A DNA stretch of 64,000 bases from Clostridia bacterium UC5.1-1D10 (GCA_001304995.1 BBZU01000002.1:158685-222684), one strand, 5' to 3'; positions 44,912 through 54,433 are shown, counted from the first letter of the stretch. Numbers and translations: made by a program. Notes: generated by a model from the sequence alone, not told the origin.

Positions 44912-45491
44912 TTAAAGATATTGATAGAAAAATCCCTTTGTGGTGCTGTACCAGAACAATGTACCATGTCCACGTTTGGGTATTCGCAGCTGCAAGTCCC
45001 ATTCGGGATACTGCTTGTAGAGCTGCACTTTGTCTCCCGTAGCAAATGCTACAAAAGAGATGTAATTCTCTTTTTCCATGGGGTGGTCAGTGGTCAGAAA
45101 CCAGTCGTTTTCGATGACTTCCACATGGAATTTTTCGCTTTCCTCTGCCTTTTTGGCTGTCATGGGTTCCAGACTGCGTCCGCAGCAGGTGATGGAAGCG
45201 TCCCCTGTGGTGAGTGTCAGATTACCGCAGTGGGGACAGACAAAATATTTCGATTTTTCATGTTTCCCTCCAGAAATGATGTTGGCAGATTGCCTGCCAG
45301 CAGTTTTTCGATGGGCACTCCAAACAGTGCGGAAAGGGATGGCAGCATGGAAATGTCCGGACATCCCAGCCCGCGTTCCCACTTGGAAATGGTCTTGTCG
45401 CTGATTTGCAGCGCATGGGCTGCTTCTTTTTGTGTCATGCCTTTCTCCAAACGCAGCTGCCGCAGCAGTGCGCCGATTTTTCCCGATCCAT
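44912..45491 (-). CDS. HTH regulator with C-terminal zinc-ribbon sensor-like domain (two frameshifts)
   Basis: About 193 aa when two missing A are restored (minus-strand runs at 45477-45481 and 45254-45258). Restored start: MDREKIGALLRQLRLEKG, then an XRE-type HTH, EAAHALQISDKTISKWERG, and PSLSALFGVPIEKLLAG. After the second repair: MKKSKYFVCPHCGN, GDASITCCG (a two-CxxC ribbon with CC), and a long C-domain with DWFLTTDHPMEKENYISF. I know this domain pairing from Lachnospiraceae regulators. AGGAGG precedes ATG 45491. It may control the ABC genes downstream. Confidence 0.78.
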
Positions 45492-45558
45492 ATTGGATGC
45501 ACCTCCTGTCCTATATGATACCAGAAAGGCAGGAGAGGTCAACCGCCGCAGCGTAGAG

Positions 45559-46760
45559 TCAGTTCTGACGGAACCATGCTTTCATGGTGTCCAGCACCTG
45601 TACCAGTTCTTCTTCGGAAATGACGTAAGGCACCATGGCATAAAGATAAGAAAGAAAAGGTCTGCTGAAAACCCCGCGCTGACGGGCAAAGGCGGCATAG
45701 CCTTCCAAAACGGCAGGATCATAAACTTCAATACAAACACAGCCCCCCATGATGCGGATTTCCCGAATGCGAGGGTCTGTGAAGCCTACCATTTCCCGAC
45801 GGGTGATTTCTTCAATGCGCCGGATTTTTCCATGGTGTGTTCTTCTTCAAAAAGGGTAATGGAAGCCAATGCCACACGACAAGCCAATGCGTTTCCCATG
45901 AATGTTGGCCCATGCATGAGGGCGTGGTCAGGGTCATCGTCATAAAAAGCGGCAAAAACTCTGTCATTGGCAACGGTGACAGCGTGCCCCAGATACCCGC
46001 CTGTCAATGCTTTTCCCAGTACCAGAATGTCCGGCTCTACCACGTCGGCAACAAAGCGGTGTCCTGTCCTGCCAAAGCCTGTGGCAACTTCATCAAAAAT
46101 CAAAAGGACACCGTACTGGTCGCAAAGTTCTCTGGCGCGTTCCAGAAAAGAAATATCATACATCCGCATGCCCCCGGCTCCCTGCAAAAGAGGTTCCACA
46201 ATCATGCAGTTCAGTTTCTGATGATATTTGGCAAAAGTCTGTTCCAGTGCTTCTAAGGTGGTTGGAATGTGTATTACATGGGGGCTTTTGCCGTAAGCGT
46301 TCAACACAAAATGATAATCTGGGTCATCGCCTACTTCCATGGTTTTGAAGGTGTCCCCATGGTAGGCGTGTTCCAGTGCCAGCACCATGGTGCGTTCTGT
46401 ATCGCCTTGATTGATGTAATATTGCAATGCCATTTTCAGAGCAACTTCTACGGCAACACTGCCGGAATCGGAGAGAAAGCAATGGTTCAGACTGCCGGGA
46501 AGCCATTCCGCCAGTTTGTCAGAAAGCTCTTGCACAGGCTTGTGGGTCAGACCGCCCAGCATCACATGGGAAAAGTGGGGTACCTGTGACAGGATGGCTT
46601 CGTTCAGCTTTGGGTGGCTGTATCCATGGATTACACTCCACCAAGAGGAAATGGAATCAATGAGTTTTCCTTCTTTTGTGTAAAGCCAGACGCCTTTGGC
46701 GTCCAGAATCTCTAGGGGCGGCTCCATAGTTTTCATTTGTGTGTAGGGATACCAGAGCAT
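45559..46760 (-). CDS. bioA: Adenosylmethionine-8-amino-7-oxononanoate aminotransferase (frameshifted)
   Basis: About 400 aa. A PLP enzyme that aminates KAPA to DAPA in biotin synthesis. WYPYTQMK, SWWSVIHGYSHP, LEHAYHGDTFKTM, IFDEVATGFGRTG and VLGKALTGGYLG (PLP Lys) are all present. The frame breaks at the minus-strand A5 run 45825-45829. One more A gives TMEKIRRIEEITRREMVGF and the normal C-terminal domain. Last gene of the bio operon, overlapping bioD by 28 bases. Confidence 0.92.
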
Positions 46761-47458
46761 GGACTTTCCTTCCTTTCTGTATAAAGGGATAGTAGGGTTT
46801 CGATGGAAATGGGCAGGTCTGCGGCACCTTGTGGAATGCAGGCAATGACGGGAACGCCTGACATGACCTCACACATGACCTTGTTATCTTCATGTAAGAG
46901 ATTTCCTGCCTGGAAGCGGTTCAGAATGATGCCCTGCAAGGGGATGTTCTGGTTTTTCAGATAGGCTGCTGTCAAGCCCACATGGTTCAGTGTGCCCAGT
47001 CCTGCATCCGCCACCAAAAGACAGGAAAGATGCTGGGACTTAACAAAGTCCGCCAGAGAAAAAGAGGCGGTTTCGTCATGGCGCAGGGGACAGAGGATGC
47101 CGCCGGAGCCTTCCACAGTGACAAAGTCGTATGTGCCGCAAAGGGTATCGTATGTTTCCTGTATTTTCTCCCATTCGATGGGATTTCCTTCGATTTTCGC
47201 CGCTAAATGGGGAGAAACAGCAGTTTCGTATACGTAGGGGCACATGTCAGCAAGGGGCTGGGAAATACCGGAAATGGTTTTCACAAAGTTCGCATCACCG
47301 GGCAAAAGGGAACCATCAGTCAGATGGACATTGCCGCTCATGGCGGCTTTAAAATAGACGGCTTTTTTGCCGTTTTCCTGCAGTTTTTTCAATATTAGCC
47401 CGCTGACGTAAGTTTTACCCACGTCTGTGTCAGTGCCGATGATCATCAGTTGTTTCAT
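46733..47458 (-). CDS. bioD: Dethiobiotin synthetase
   Basis: 241 aa. Closes the ureido ring of dethiobiotin using CO2 and ATP. IIGTDTDVGKTYVSGL is the P-loop, VEGSGGILCPL the second nucleotide segment, LLVADAGLGTLNH the switch region. It overlaps both bioB (29 bases upstream) and bioA (28 bases downstream), so the operon is tightly coupled. Confidence 0.95.
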   Translation of the reverse strand: MKQLMIIGTDTDVGKTYVSGLILKKLQENGKKAVYFKAAMSGNVHLTDGSLLPGDANFVKTISGISQPLADMCPYVYETAVSPHLAAKIEGNPIEWEKIQETYDTLCGTYDFVTVEGSGGILCPLRHDETASFSLADFVKSQHLSCLLVADAGLGTLNHVGLTAAYLKNQNIPLQGIILNRFQAGNLLHEDNKVMCEVMSGVPVIACIPQGAADLPISIETLLSLYTERKESPCSGIPTHK

Positions 47459-48419
47459 CCAGTTTCACCTCGTATCCAAGTTCTGTGAGCATCTGTAAAT
47501 CTGTTTGTACCGTAATGCCTGCGGTAGTGAGCATATCCCCTGTGATAGCGGCATTTGCGCCGGAGAGGAAACAGCTTTTTCCGCCGTCCGGCAAAAGCCC
47601 ACGTCCCCCAGCCATGCGGATGGAAGCGGCAGGCAGAAGGAAGCGGTAAAGAGCAAGAATCCCCAGGACTTCTGCTTCTGACAAAGTGGGATATTCCCCA
47701 AAAGGCGTGCCAGGGATGGGGTTCAGCACATTGACGGGAACGCTGGTGATACCCAAACCCCGCAGGGCGAGTGCCATGTCGATGCGGTCTGCCATGGTTT
47801 CACCCATACCCATGATGCCGCCGCTGCATACGGTCAGCCCTGCTTGCTGTGCTGCCTGTATGGCAGATACTTTGTCGGCAAAGGTATGAGTGGTGCAGAT
47901 ATTGGGGAAATGTCTTTCTGATGTTTCCAGATTGTTATGGACACGGCTCACGCCGGCATCTTTCAGTCTGCGGAACTGTGATTCTGTCAGAAGTCCGAAG
48001 GAAACGCAGACGGAAAGGGTGGTTTCCTGCCGGATTTGCCTTATGGTATCGCACATGATGTCGATTTCGGCGTCAGAGAGGGCTTTTCCAGCAGTGACGA
48101 TGGAGTACCGCAAAACCCCTTGTGCCGCCTGCTTTTTGGCGTCTGCCAGGATTTCTTCTTTGGAAAGAAGGGGGTAAGTGTCCGCGTCTGTGTGATTGTG
48201 GGCAGATTGAGCACAGAATTTGCAGTTTTCACTGCATCTGCCGCTCTTGCCGTTGATGATGGTGCACAGGTCAAAGGTATTTTTGCAGAAATGACGGCGT
48301 ATCCTGTCCGCCTGTCTGCACAGGTGTTCCAAAGGTTGTTTGGAGAGCCAAAGGGCTTCTTCTCGGGTGACTTGGTGCCCGTCCATGATCTGTTGTGTCA
48401 ATGTTTCCAGTGTATCCAT
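47430..48419 (-). CDS. bioB: Biotin synthase
   Basis: 329 aa. A radical SAM enzyme inserting sulfur into dethiobiotin. CSENCKFCAQS holds the 4Fe-4S cysteines, and NNLETSERHFPNICTTH, GGIMGMGE and NPIPGTPF are conserved. ATG 48419 (MDTLETL) is nine bases after AGGAG. ATG 48428 overlaps the bioY stop as ATGA but leaves no spacing from the ribosome site, so the later start is preferred. Confidence 0.95.
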   Translation of the reverse strand: MDTLETLTQQIMDGHQVTREEALWLSKQPLEHLCRQADRIRRHFCKNTFDLCTIINGKSGRCSENCKFCAQSAHNHTDADTYPLLSKEEILADAKKQAAQGVLRYSIVTAGKALSDAEIDIMCDTIRQIRQETTLSVCVSFGLLTESQFRRLKDAGVSRVHNNLETSERHFPNICTTHTFADKVSAIQAAQQAGLTVCSGGIMGMGETMADRIDMALALRGLGITSVPVNVLNPIPGTPFGEYPTLSEAEVLGILALYRFLLPAASIRMAGGRGLLPDGGKSCFLSGANAAITGDMLTTAGITVQTDLQMLTELGYEVKLDETTDDHRH

Positions 48420-48424
48420 AAAAT

Positions 48425-48973
48425 TCATCTCCTGTCGTATCTGAAAATGGGAATGAGCCGTTTTGCCAGTACCGCCGCAACCACGCAGAGGACAATGTCC
48501 CCGGGCACTGCCAGTAAAAAGCAGTAGAGGAACAGAGGCCACAGCCCAATGGGATTATGCAGGTAAAAAGCGCTGATGGCAGCGTAATAAGCCATGCCGC
48601 AGAGATATACCACCAAAAGTCCGGCAAAGTTTGCCAGAAGCAGCTGTTTGTAAGAGGTATTTTGTTCAGTCAGTAAGCCTGTCACATAAGCCCCTAGTCC
48701 AAAGCCAATGAGATAGCCGAATGTGGGCTTGAAGATGTAGGAAATGCCGCCGCCTTCGGCAAATATGGGCAGTCCCACAAGTCCCAGCAGTACATAAAGC
48801 CACACGGCAGCACTGCCGGCTTTTTTCCCTAGCAAAAGCCCTGCCAGTGTGGTGAAAAGAAATTGCAGGGTGAAAGGTACTAGGGGTACAGGTACCCGCA
48901 GGAATGCCCCAATGGCAATGAGCGCCGCAAAAAGGGCGCATAGGATTTGCGTTTTTGTTTTCGTGAGAGTCAA
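48425..48973 (-). CDS. bioY: Biotin transporter BioY (ECF S component)
   Basis: 182 aa with six membrane helices. ALIAIGAFLRVPVPLVPFTLQ (in part: RVPVPLVPFTLQ) is the BioY N-terminal signature, and GPTFGYLIGF-type motif appears as KPTFGYLIGFGLGAYV. TTG 48973 is used: it follows AAAGGCGGTG and gives the usual N terminus. An in-frame extension of 94 codons upstream crosses the promoter and is rejected. First gene of the operon, allowing import and synthesis under one switch. Confidence 0.92.
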   Translation of the reverse strand: MTLTKTKTQILCALFAALIAIGAFLRVPVPLVPFTLQFLFTTLAGLLLGKKAGSAAVWLYVLLGLVGLPIFAEGGGISYIFKPTFGYLIGFGLGAYVTGLLTEQNTSYKQLLLANFAGLLVVYLCGMAYYAAISAFYLHNPIGLWPLFLYCFLLAVPGDIVLCVVAAVLAKRLIPIFRYDRR

Positions 48974-49004
48974 AGAAACACCGCCTTTGCAAATTTTGTG
49001 TTTC

Positions 49005-49033
49005 AATATAGCACTGGAAAAATCTATTGTCAA
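49005..49033 (-). promoter_or_regulatory. Sigma-A promoter of the bio operon
   Basis: Minus-strand TTGACA (49028-49033), 17-base spacer, TATATT (49005-49010). Confidence 0.85.
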
Positions 49034-49060
49034 CAATATTAAACAATGATGGTTTACAAT
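49026..49060 (-). promoter_or_regulatory. BirA operator (biotin box)
   Basis: Minus-strand half-sites ATTGTAAACC (49051-49060) and TTGTTGACAAT (49026-49036) about 14 bases apart. This matches the TTGTnAAC-N14-GTTnACAA architecture known for Gram-positive BirA. The downstream half-site contains the -35, so bound BirA would exclude polymerase. Confidence 0.8.
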
Positions 49061-49101
49061 AGGAAGAAAAAAAGACCAAGGAATATGGTCTGTTGAAAAG
49101 A

Positions 49102-49764
49102 TCATGTGTCTGCTTTCATGGTTCGATAGCCGATCCAGACAGTCCAGAGGTATGCCAGTGTCTTGGGAATCATCAGCATACCCATCAAAGGGATGGTATC
49201 GGCAAACAATACCACAGGGATATAAAATCCGAAACTGAGCAGTATGGTCAGCCACATATTTTTGAAGGAACTGTCATGGTGCTGACGGGCGCTTTGATAG
49301 AAGAGAATGATGATGAGAATCCCCATGATGGTGAAAGGGATGTTTCGGTAAATTCCCCATGATAAGGGCGCGGCGGGGCTTGTCCATGCGTTCTGGGGGC
49401 AAAGACAGAGAATGATGCGAAGGAACGCTAAAAGATAGATCACTGCGGTCAGTCCTTTTTTCTCTGTGATGTGGTATCTCAGCCGCCAAACATGATACAA
49501 AATCACATAAAAAATTGTCATGGTGATGGATGTAATCAGTTTGCCCATGCCCAGAGAAAAGGCGTGGTTTTCAAGCCCCGTTGTCCAAAGGGCAAAAGCT
49601 CTGGGAATCAGATGGAATGCGTCACCAAAGCCCAGTAATATGGCCATGATGCCAAAGAGCTGATATTGCTTTTGAGCCTGTTTTCTGCTTGCCATGATGA
49701 TGCCCAGTGTGATGACGCTGGTGAGATAGAATATATCGAATAAATTTTCCATGATTGCTTGCAT
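49102..49764 (-). CDS. Polytopic membrane protein, TetR regulon member
   Basis: 220 aa with about seven membrane helices. Conserved-looking polar motifs sit inside the membrane region: GFGDAFHLIPR, LGMGKLITSITMT and YHVWRLRYH. I recall homologues in Lachnospiraceae but no assigned function. The upstream region carries the same 15-base palindrome as the tetR promoter (49794-49808). AGGAGG ribosome site. Confidence 0.65.
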   Translation of the reverse strand: MQAIMENLFDIFYLTSVITLGIIMASRKQAQKQYQLFGIMAILLGFGDAFHLIPRAFALWTTGLENHAFSLGMGKLITSITMTIFYVILYHVWRLRYHITEKKGLTAVIYLLAFLRIILCLCPQNAWTSPAAPLSWGIYRNIPFTIMGILIIILFYQSARQHHDSSFKNMWLTILLSFGFYIPVVLFADTIPLMGMLMIPKTLAYLWTVWIGYRTMKADT

Positions 49765-49793
49765 AAAAAACCTCCTATGATTGATATATGAAT

Positions 49794-49808
49794 ATGAACA
49801 TTGTTCAA
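49794..49808. promoter_or_regulatory. TetR operator, site 1
   Basis: ATGAACATTGTTCAA, the exact reverse complement of the site in front of tetR (51308-51322). Lies 30 bases before the membrane protein start at 49764. Confidence 0.7.
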
Positions 49809-49825
49809 GTTACTTTCAAAAGGAA

Positions 49826-49847
49826 CCCACTTCAAAGAAGTGGGTTT
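49826..49847 (-). terminator. Hairpin after the DUF2871 gene
   Basis: AACCCACTTC and GAAGTGGGTT around AAA (plus strand), followed on the minus strand by CCTTTTG. A short terminator just past the stop codon. Confidence 0.6.
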
Positions 49848-49852
49848 CATGC

Positions 49853-50278
49853 TTACGCTTTTTTCGGTGTGCAGCGGTGCAGAGCCAGGAACAGCAGCAC
49901 CAGCGCAACGGTCATGAGGATATGGGAAATACCTGCAATGCCAGAAATGGCAGCGTTTGCGCCCGTGGAAAGGGGTGTCTGCAATGCCTGCAAGATGCCG
50001 CGGACAAAGAACATGATTACCATAAAAGGCAGGGCAACGGCATAGACCTTGCGGAATTGCTGGAAACGAGCCTGTTCAGCCAGATCTGTATGAAGGGCAA
50101 TGGCTGCCAGAATCAGAAACAGCAACGTACCCATGACCAATAGGTGCAGATGGGTGAATGCCAGTGTGGTTTTGCCTGTAAAAGCGGTGAACTTGGTAAA
50201 TTCACGGTAAAATACGCCGCATGCCAGACCCGCAATGGCGTAGCGGAATGCGGAAGAAATGAGTTTTTGAAAATCCAT
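49853..50278 (-). CDS. DUF2871-family membrane protein
   Basis: 141 aa, four membrane helices. GVFYREFTKFTAFTGKTTLAFTHLHLLVMG (in parts: VFYREFTKF, THLHLLVMG) and ISGIAGISHILM match DUF2871. Intramembrane histidines (HLH, SHI) could bind heme or metal, but this is a guess. ATG 50278 has AAAGGAGG upstream. A longer frame fuses it to the next gene through an artefact, so I separate them. Confidence 0.8.
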   Translation of the reverse strand: MDFQKLISSAFRYAIAGLACGVFYREFTKFTAFTGKTTLAFTHLHLLVMGTLLFLILAAIALHTDLAEQARFQQFRKVYAVALPFMVIMFFVRGILQALQTPLSTGANAAISGIAGISHILMTVALVLLFLALHRCTPKKA

Positions 50279-50300
50279 ATGAAAAACCTCCTTTGTGTTG

Positions 50301-50706
50301 TCAGTCAGTGTCAGGAAAAACTGCCGCAGGAACAGAATTCCAGCCAACAGCAGGGATGCCCCCAGGCCTGTGTAGAAAAAGGCAATAAAATCAATGGGCA
50401 CCAGTGAAAATTTCCGCAGAGAAATGCCCATGGTCATCATAAAGGCCATGATGAGGAAAGATTTCCTATCGAAAAAGTGCCAGAACCAAACTTTCGGCGC
50501 TTCATAGGCAAGGATGCGGGCAGTGTGTTTTTGTACCAGTTTGCCGAATACCATTTTCTGAAAAATCACGAAAACGGCGGCAGACAGAAGCAGATACAAG
50601 GGTTTTACCAGCCCCGCATAAGCCAGCAGCCCCAGACGCAGGATGTTGAACCCTGCCGCGCCCCAGACAAGCCCTGCCAGCAGCAATAAGTATTTTTTGG
50701 TATCAT
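50301..50706 (-). CDS. Small four-helix membrane protein (frameshifted at both ends)
   Basis: About 135 aa. Restored start MIPKKYLLLLAGLVW needs one A in the minus-strand A6 run (50691-50696 on plus, T6). Restored end FLRQFFPDTD then TGA (50301-50303) needs one T in the minus-strand run at 50316-50320. Without these it appears as the N-terminal half of a 291-residue fusion. Four membrane helices, with VFGKLVQKHTARI and FDRKSFLIMAFMMTMG as polar marks. ATG 50706 overlaps the tetR stop (ATGA). Function unknown. Confidence 0.72.
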
Positions 50707-51284
50707 GGACGCACCTCCTGATCTCCATACAGTATTTTGGAAAGAATGGCGATGAGGGTATCGCAGTCTTTTGCGCCGTTGTTCCACAATGCCAGCAGGT
50801 GGGTGAATGTGAAGGATACCAGCGCTTTTTGTGTCAGACTGCCGTTAAAGGCATCGGGGTGAATGCGCGGGTCGGCTTCCAGACAGCCCAGCAGATTTTT
50901 CTCCATATGGGAAAAAGTGCTTTCCCGCAGTTTCAGAGCGTTTTCTTTTTCGCTTTCCTCAAAAATCACCCGATGAGCGGCAAAGAAGTCCGGATAGGCG
51001 GCAATGCCTTTCTGTATCTGAGAAAACAAATGGGAAACAGCATCACAAAAGCCCATGTTTCTGGTGTTTTCTTCTGTGTCATTATGGAACATATCAAACC
51101 AGATGCTGGCAACCACTGCCGTCAGCAAAGCGTTTTTGTTGGGAAAATAATTGTAAACAGAACCAACGGCAACGCCTGCGGCAGAAGCCACTGAACGCAT
51201 CTGCAAAGCGGAAAGCCCCTCTGTTTTCGCCAATTCTTTGGCGGCAAGGAGCAGTTTTTCTTTGGAAGTTACATTGGGATGCAT
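50703..51284 (-). CDS. TetR-family transcriptional regulator
   Basis: 193 aa. The HTH is at residues about 10-55: LLLAAKELAKTEG, then MRSVASAAGVAVGSVYNYFP with the canonical VGSVYNYF. The C-terminal ligand domain is unrelated to well-known ones. First gene of a unit with two membrane proteins; identical palindromes sit before it and before a third. Probably autorepressed. Confidence 0.88.
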   Translation of the reverse strand: MHPNVTSKEKLLLAAKELAKTEGLSALQMRSVASAAGVAVGSVYNYFPNKNALLTAVVASIWFDMFHNDTEENTRNMGFCDAVSHLFSQIQKGIAAYPDFFAAHRVIFEESEKENALKLRESTFSHMEKNLLGCLEADPRIHPDAFNGSLTQKALVSFTFTHLLALWNNGAKDCDTLIAILSKILYGDQEVRP

Positions 51285-51307
51285 GAAACCCCTCCTTTTC
51301 TTTCAAG

Positions 51308-51348
51308 TTGAACAATGTTCATTTTACAGCATTTTTGAATTTTGTCAA
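51308..51348 (-). promoter_or_regulatory. tetR promoter with TetR operator, site 2
   Basis: Minus-strand TTGACA (51343-51348), 16-base spacer, TAAAAT (51321-51326). The palindrome TTGAACAATGTTCAT (51308-51322) covers the end of the -10. Confidence 0.7.
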
Positions 51349-51436
51349 GGATTTGGGGGAATTTTGGGAACGGCTGTTCTCTTTTCATGGAGAATGTGCT
51401 ATACTTTTTATATTATGCGGCAAAGGAGGGAAGGAC

Positions 51437-53681
51437 ATGGACGAAATCCGCATTACAGGCGAAGTGGAAAGCATCATTTATCAAAATGCCGACAACGGCT
51501 ATACGGTTTTTGCGCTGGAAACAGAGGACGACGAGGTGACCTGCGTGGGCATTGTGCCACAAATTCACGCCGGGGAAAGTCTGGAAATCACCGGACATTG
51601 GTCTATCCATCCCCTCTATGGCAGACAGATTCAAGTGACCAGCTATGAAAAATCCATGCCTACCACCTGTGCCGGAATTGAGAAATATTTATCTTCGGGG
51701 CTCATCAAGGGTATTGGCCCGAAGATTGCCAAGAAAATTGTAGACCGATTTGGAGAAGCCTCTTTTTATGTTATTGAAGAAAAGCCGGAACAGCTGGCGG
51801 AAATCAAAGGACTCACATATGAAAAAGCCCAGCGGATTTCCGAGGTTTTCCGGGAACAGCATGAACTGAGAAAAGCTATGCTGTTTTTGCAGGAATTTGA
51901 TGTTTCCCCTACCTATGCCATGCGGATTTATAAGAAATATAAATCCCGTACTTTTGAAGTGGTGAAGCATAATCCTTATCGGCTGGCAGACGACATCTGG
52001 GGCATTGGTTTCCGTATGGCGGATAAAATGGCGGCATCGGCAGGGATTTCCCCTGACGACCCCAATCGGGTAAAGGCGGCAGTGAAATATATTCTCACCA
52101 ATGCGGCATCCAATGGGGATTGTTATCTGCCTAAGGAAAGTCTTATGGATCAGGCGAAAGAGTTGTTACAGCTCCATCCAGATCATGTGGAAAACGCCAT
52201 TCGGGAATTGCAGGTGGATAGCCAGATTTGGCAGGAAACCATGAACGGTATGGACAGCGTATATCTGAACTCTTATTTCTATGCGGAAATGGCAGTGGCG
52301 AAACGTCTGCTGGAACTTTCTCAGGAGTATATGTGTACCAATATGGAGGCGTTGCCAATGAGATTGCCCGCATGGAAAAGAAAACAGGTGTCATTCTGGC
52401 GGAAGAACAGCGGGCGGCAGTGCTGGAAGCCATGAGCAGTGGTGTCCTCATTATCACCGGCGGCCCCGGTACCGGGAAAACCACCACCATCAATACCATT
52501 TTGCAGTTATTGCAGGATGAGGGATGTGAGGTGGTGCTGGCGGCTCCCACAGGACGAGCGGCAAAACGCATGAGTGAAGCCACCGGCGTGGAAGCTCAGA
52601 CCATCCATCGTCTGCTGGAAAGTACCTTTTTGGGGGAAGATGTCCGCAGGCAGACCTTTGACCGGAACGAAGAAAATCCCATTGAGGCAGATGTGATCAT
52701 CATCGACGAAACTTCTATGGTGGATATTATGCTCATGCACGCCCTTTTGCGGGCGGTTGCGCCAGGTACTCGTCTAATTTTTGTAGGGGACGTGGATCAG
52801 CTGCCTTCCGTTGGCCCCGGCAATGTGCTGAAAGATATGATTCGCAGTGAACGGCTGAAAGTCGTGCGTTTGGAGCATATTTTCCGTCAGGCACAGGAAA
52901 GCGCCATCATCATGAATGCCCACCGCATCAACAAAGGGGATGACCCTGTTCTCAACGAAAACGGTACGGACTTCTTTTTGTGAAACGTGCTTTCGGGGAA
53001 GATGTGGTGCGTACTATTCGGGATTTGGTGCTGACCCGTCTGCCGAAATTTACGGGATGTGACGGCCTACGGGATATGCAGGTGCTGACACCTATGCGCA
53101 AAGGCGTTTTAGGTGTGCAGAATCTCAACACCGTTTTGCAGGCTGCTTTGAATCCTCCTTCTGAGGAACGAGCGGAAAAAGAATTCCGTCAGATTGTCTT
53201 CCGGGAAGGGGACAAGGTCATGCAGATCAAAAATAACTATAATATTGCGTGGCGCATGTATAATGCCATGGGAAAACGCTGTGATGAAGGCGTAGGCATA
53301 TTTAACGGCGATGCGGGCATGATAAGAGAGATCGATGACGCTAACGAAACCATGCAGGTGGTTTTCGATGATGGGAAAGTGGTGGATTACGATTATTCCC
53401 AGCTGGAAGAACTGGAACTGGCTTATGCCATCACCATCCATAAATCTCAGGGCAGTGAATATCCTGTTGTTATCATTCCCGTTCACAGTGGCCCGCCTAT
53501 GCTTATGACAAGAAACTTGCTCTATACAGCGGTGACCCGTGCCAAAACATTGGTGGTGCTGGTAGGCATACAGGAAACCATTTCTGCCATGGTCAGCAAC
53601 GACAGGGAAGTGGAACGGTATACAGGTCTTGCCCAGCGGATACGGAATCTTTATGATTTTATGGCGGAGGCGGAAGAATGA
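51437..53681 (+). CDS. recD2: ATP-dependent DNA helicase RecD2 (two frameshifts)
   Basis: About 748 aa with two missing bases restored. A 5'-3' SF1B helicase. It has an N-terminal OB/HhH region (LIKGIGPKIAKKIVDRFG and GIGFRMADKMA), then Walker A GGPGTGKTTT, IIIDETSMVD, VGDVDQLPSVGPG, and the C-terminal AYAITIHKSQGSEYP and LLYTAVTRAK. Break one is near 52349-52351: adding one G gives MEAVANEIARMEKK. Break two is the T5 run 52975-52979: adding one T gives DFFFVKRAFGED. ATG 51437 follows AAAGGAGG. Overlaps comF by four bases. Confidence 0.92.
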
Positions 53682-54433
53682 GAAGTGTGAAAGAAACCAT
53701 GCTGGAATTTCTTTTTCCGCCCAGATGCGCCATTTGCGGCAGTCTTTTGCCTTTGGAGAAAGAGGAACGGCTATTGTGTCCCGATTGTCTGGCACATCCG
53801 CCTTTTCTCACAGGAGAGAAATGTCAGATCTGCGGCAGACCTGTGGACAATGACGTTCTTTGTCATCGGTGCCGCCACGGGGATTTTCTGTTTGAGGCAG
53901 GCACAGCGGCATTTTCCTATGAAACCATGCAGGAGGAGATTGCCGCTTTTAAGTTTCATGGGTATCGCCATGAAGGTGAGCGGCTCAGTCACTTGATGGC
54001 AGAATATCTTTTGCAGGAGCATCCTGACTGGACAACATGGGCAGATGTGCTGACGGAAGTGCCACTCCATGCCAATAAACTGCGGTTTCGCGGATTCAAT
54101 CAGGCAGAAATTCTTTGCGAAGGATTGGCGAAAGAAACGGGAATGTATCATGTGCCCGGTGTGTTGGAGCGTCGTGTGGATACACTGCCCCAAAGCAGTC
54201 TGAAAGCGGCACAGAGAAAGGAAAATCTGAAGAACGTATTTGGTGTGGCAAAGAAAGAAGTCATTGAAGGAAAACGCGTATTGCTGCTGGATGATATCTT
54301 CACCACAGGCGCCACACTACAAGAATGTACACGTACCCTTTTGCGGGCAGGAGCGGCGGCGGTTCGTATATACTGCTTATCGGTGGTCTGCAAAGAGGAG
54401 GATTTTGAACAGAATTCCATAGAAAAACCCTAA
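53678..54433 (+). CDS. ComF-family phosphoribosyltransferase-like protein
   Basis: 251 aa. An N-terminal zinc ribbon has CAICG, CPDC, CQICG and CHRCRHG. The PRTase-like domain follows: VPLHANKLRFRGFNQAEIL and LLLDDIFTTGATL. In competent bacteria ComF takes part in DNA uptake. Here recD2-comF coupling is the usual genome arrangement, and competence is not implied. Confidence 0.9.
   Translation: MRSVKETMLEFLFPPRCAICGSLLPLEKEERLLCPDCLAHPPFLTGEKCQICGRPVDNDVLCHRCRHGDFLFEAGTAAFSYETMQEEIAAFKFHGYRHEGERLSHLMAEYLLQEHPDWTTWADVLTEVPLHANKLRFRGFNQAEILCEGLAKETGMYHVPGVLERRVDTLPQSSLKAAQRKENLKNVFGVAKKEVIEGKRVLLLDDIFTTGATLQECTRTLLRAGAAAVRIYCLSVVCKEEDFEQNSIEKP

Noticed and set aside
48974..49255. 94-codon extension of bioY
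   Set aside because: It covers the BirA box and promoter, and orthologues start at the TTG at 48973.
51308..51436. N-terminal extension of recD2 into the tetR promoter
   Set aside because: It would cross the TetR operator and promoter; AAAGGAGG precedes ATG 51437.
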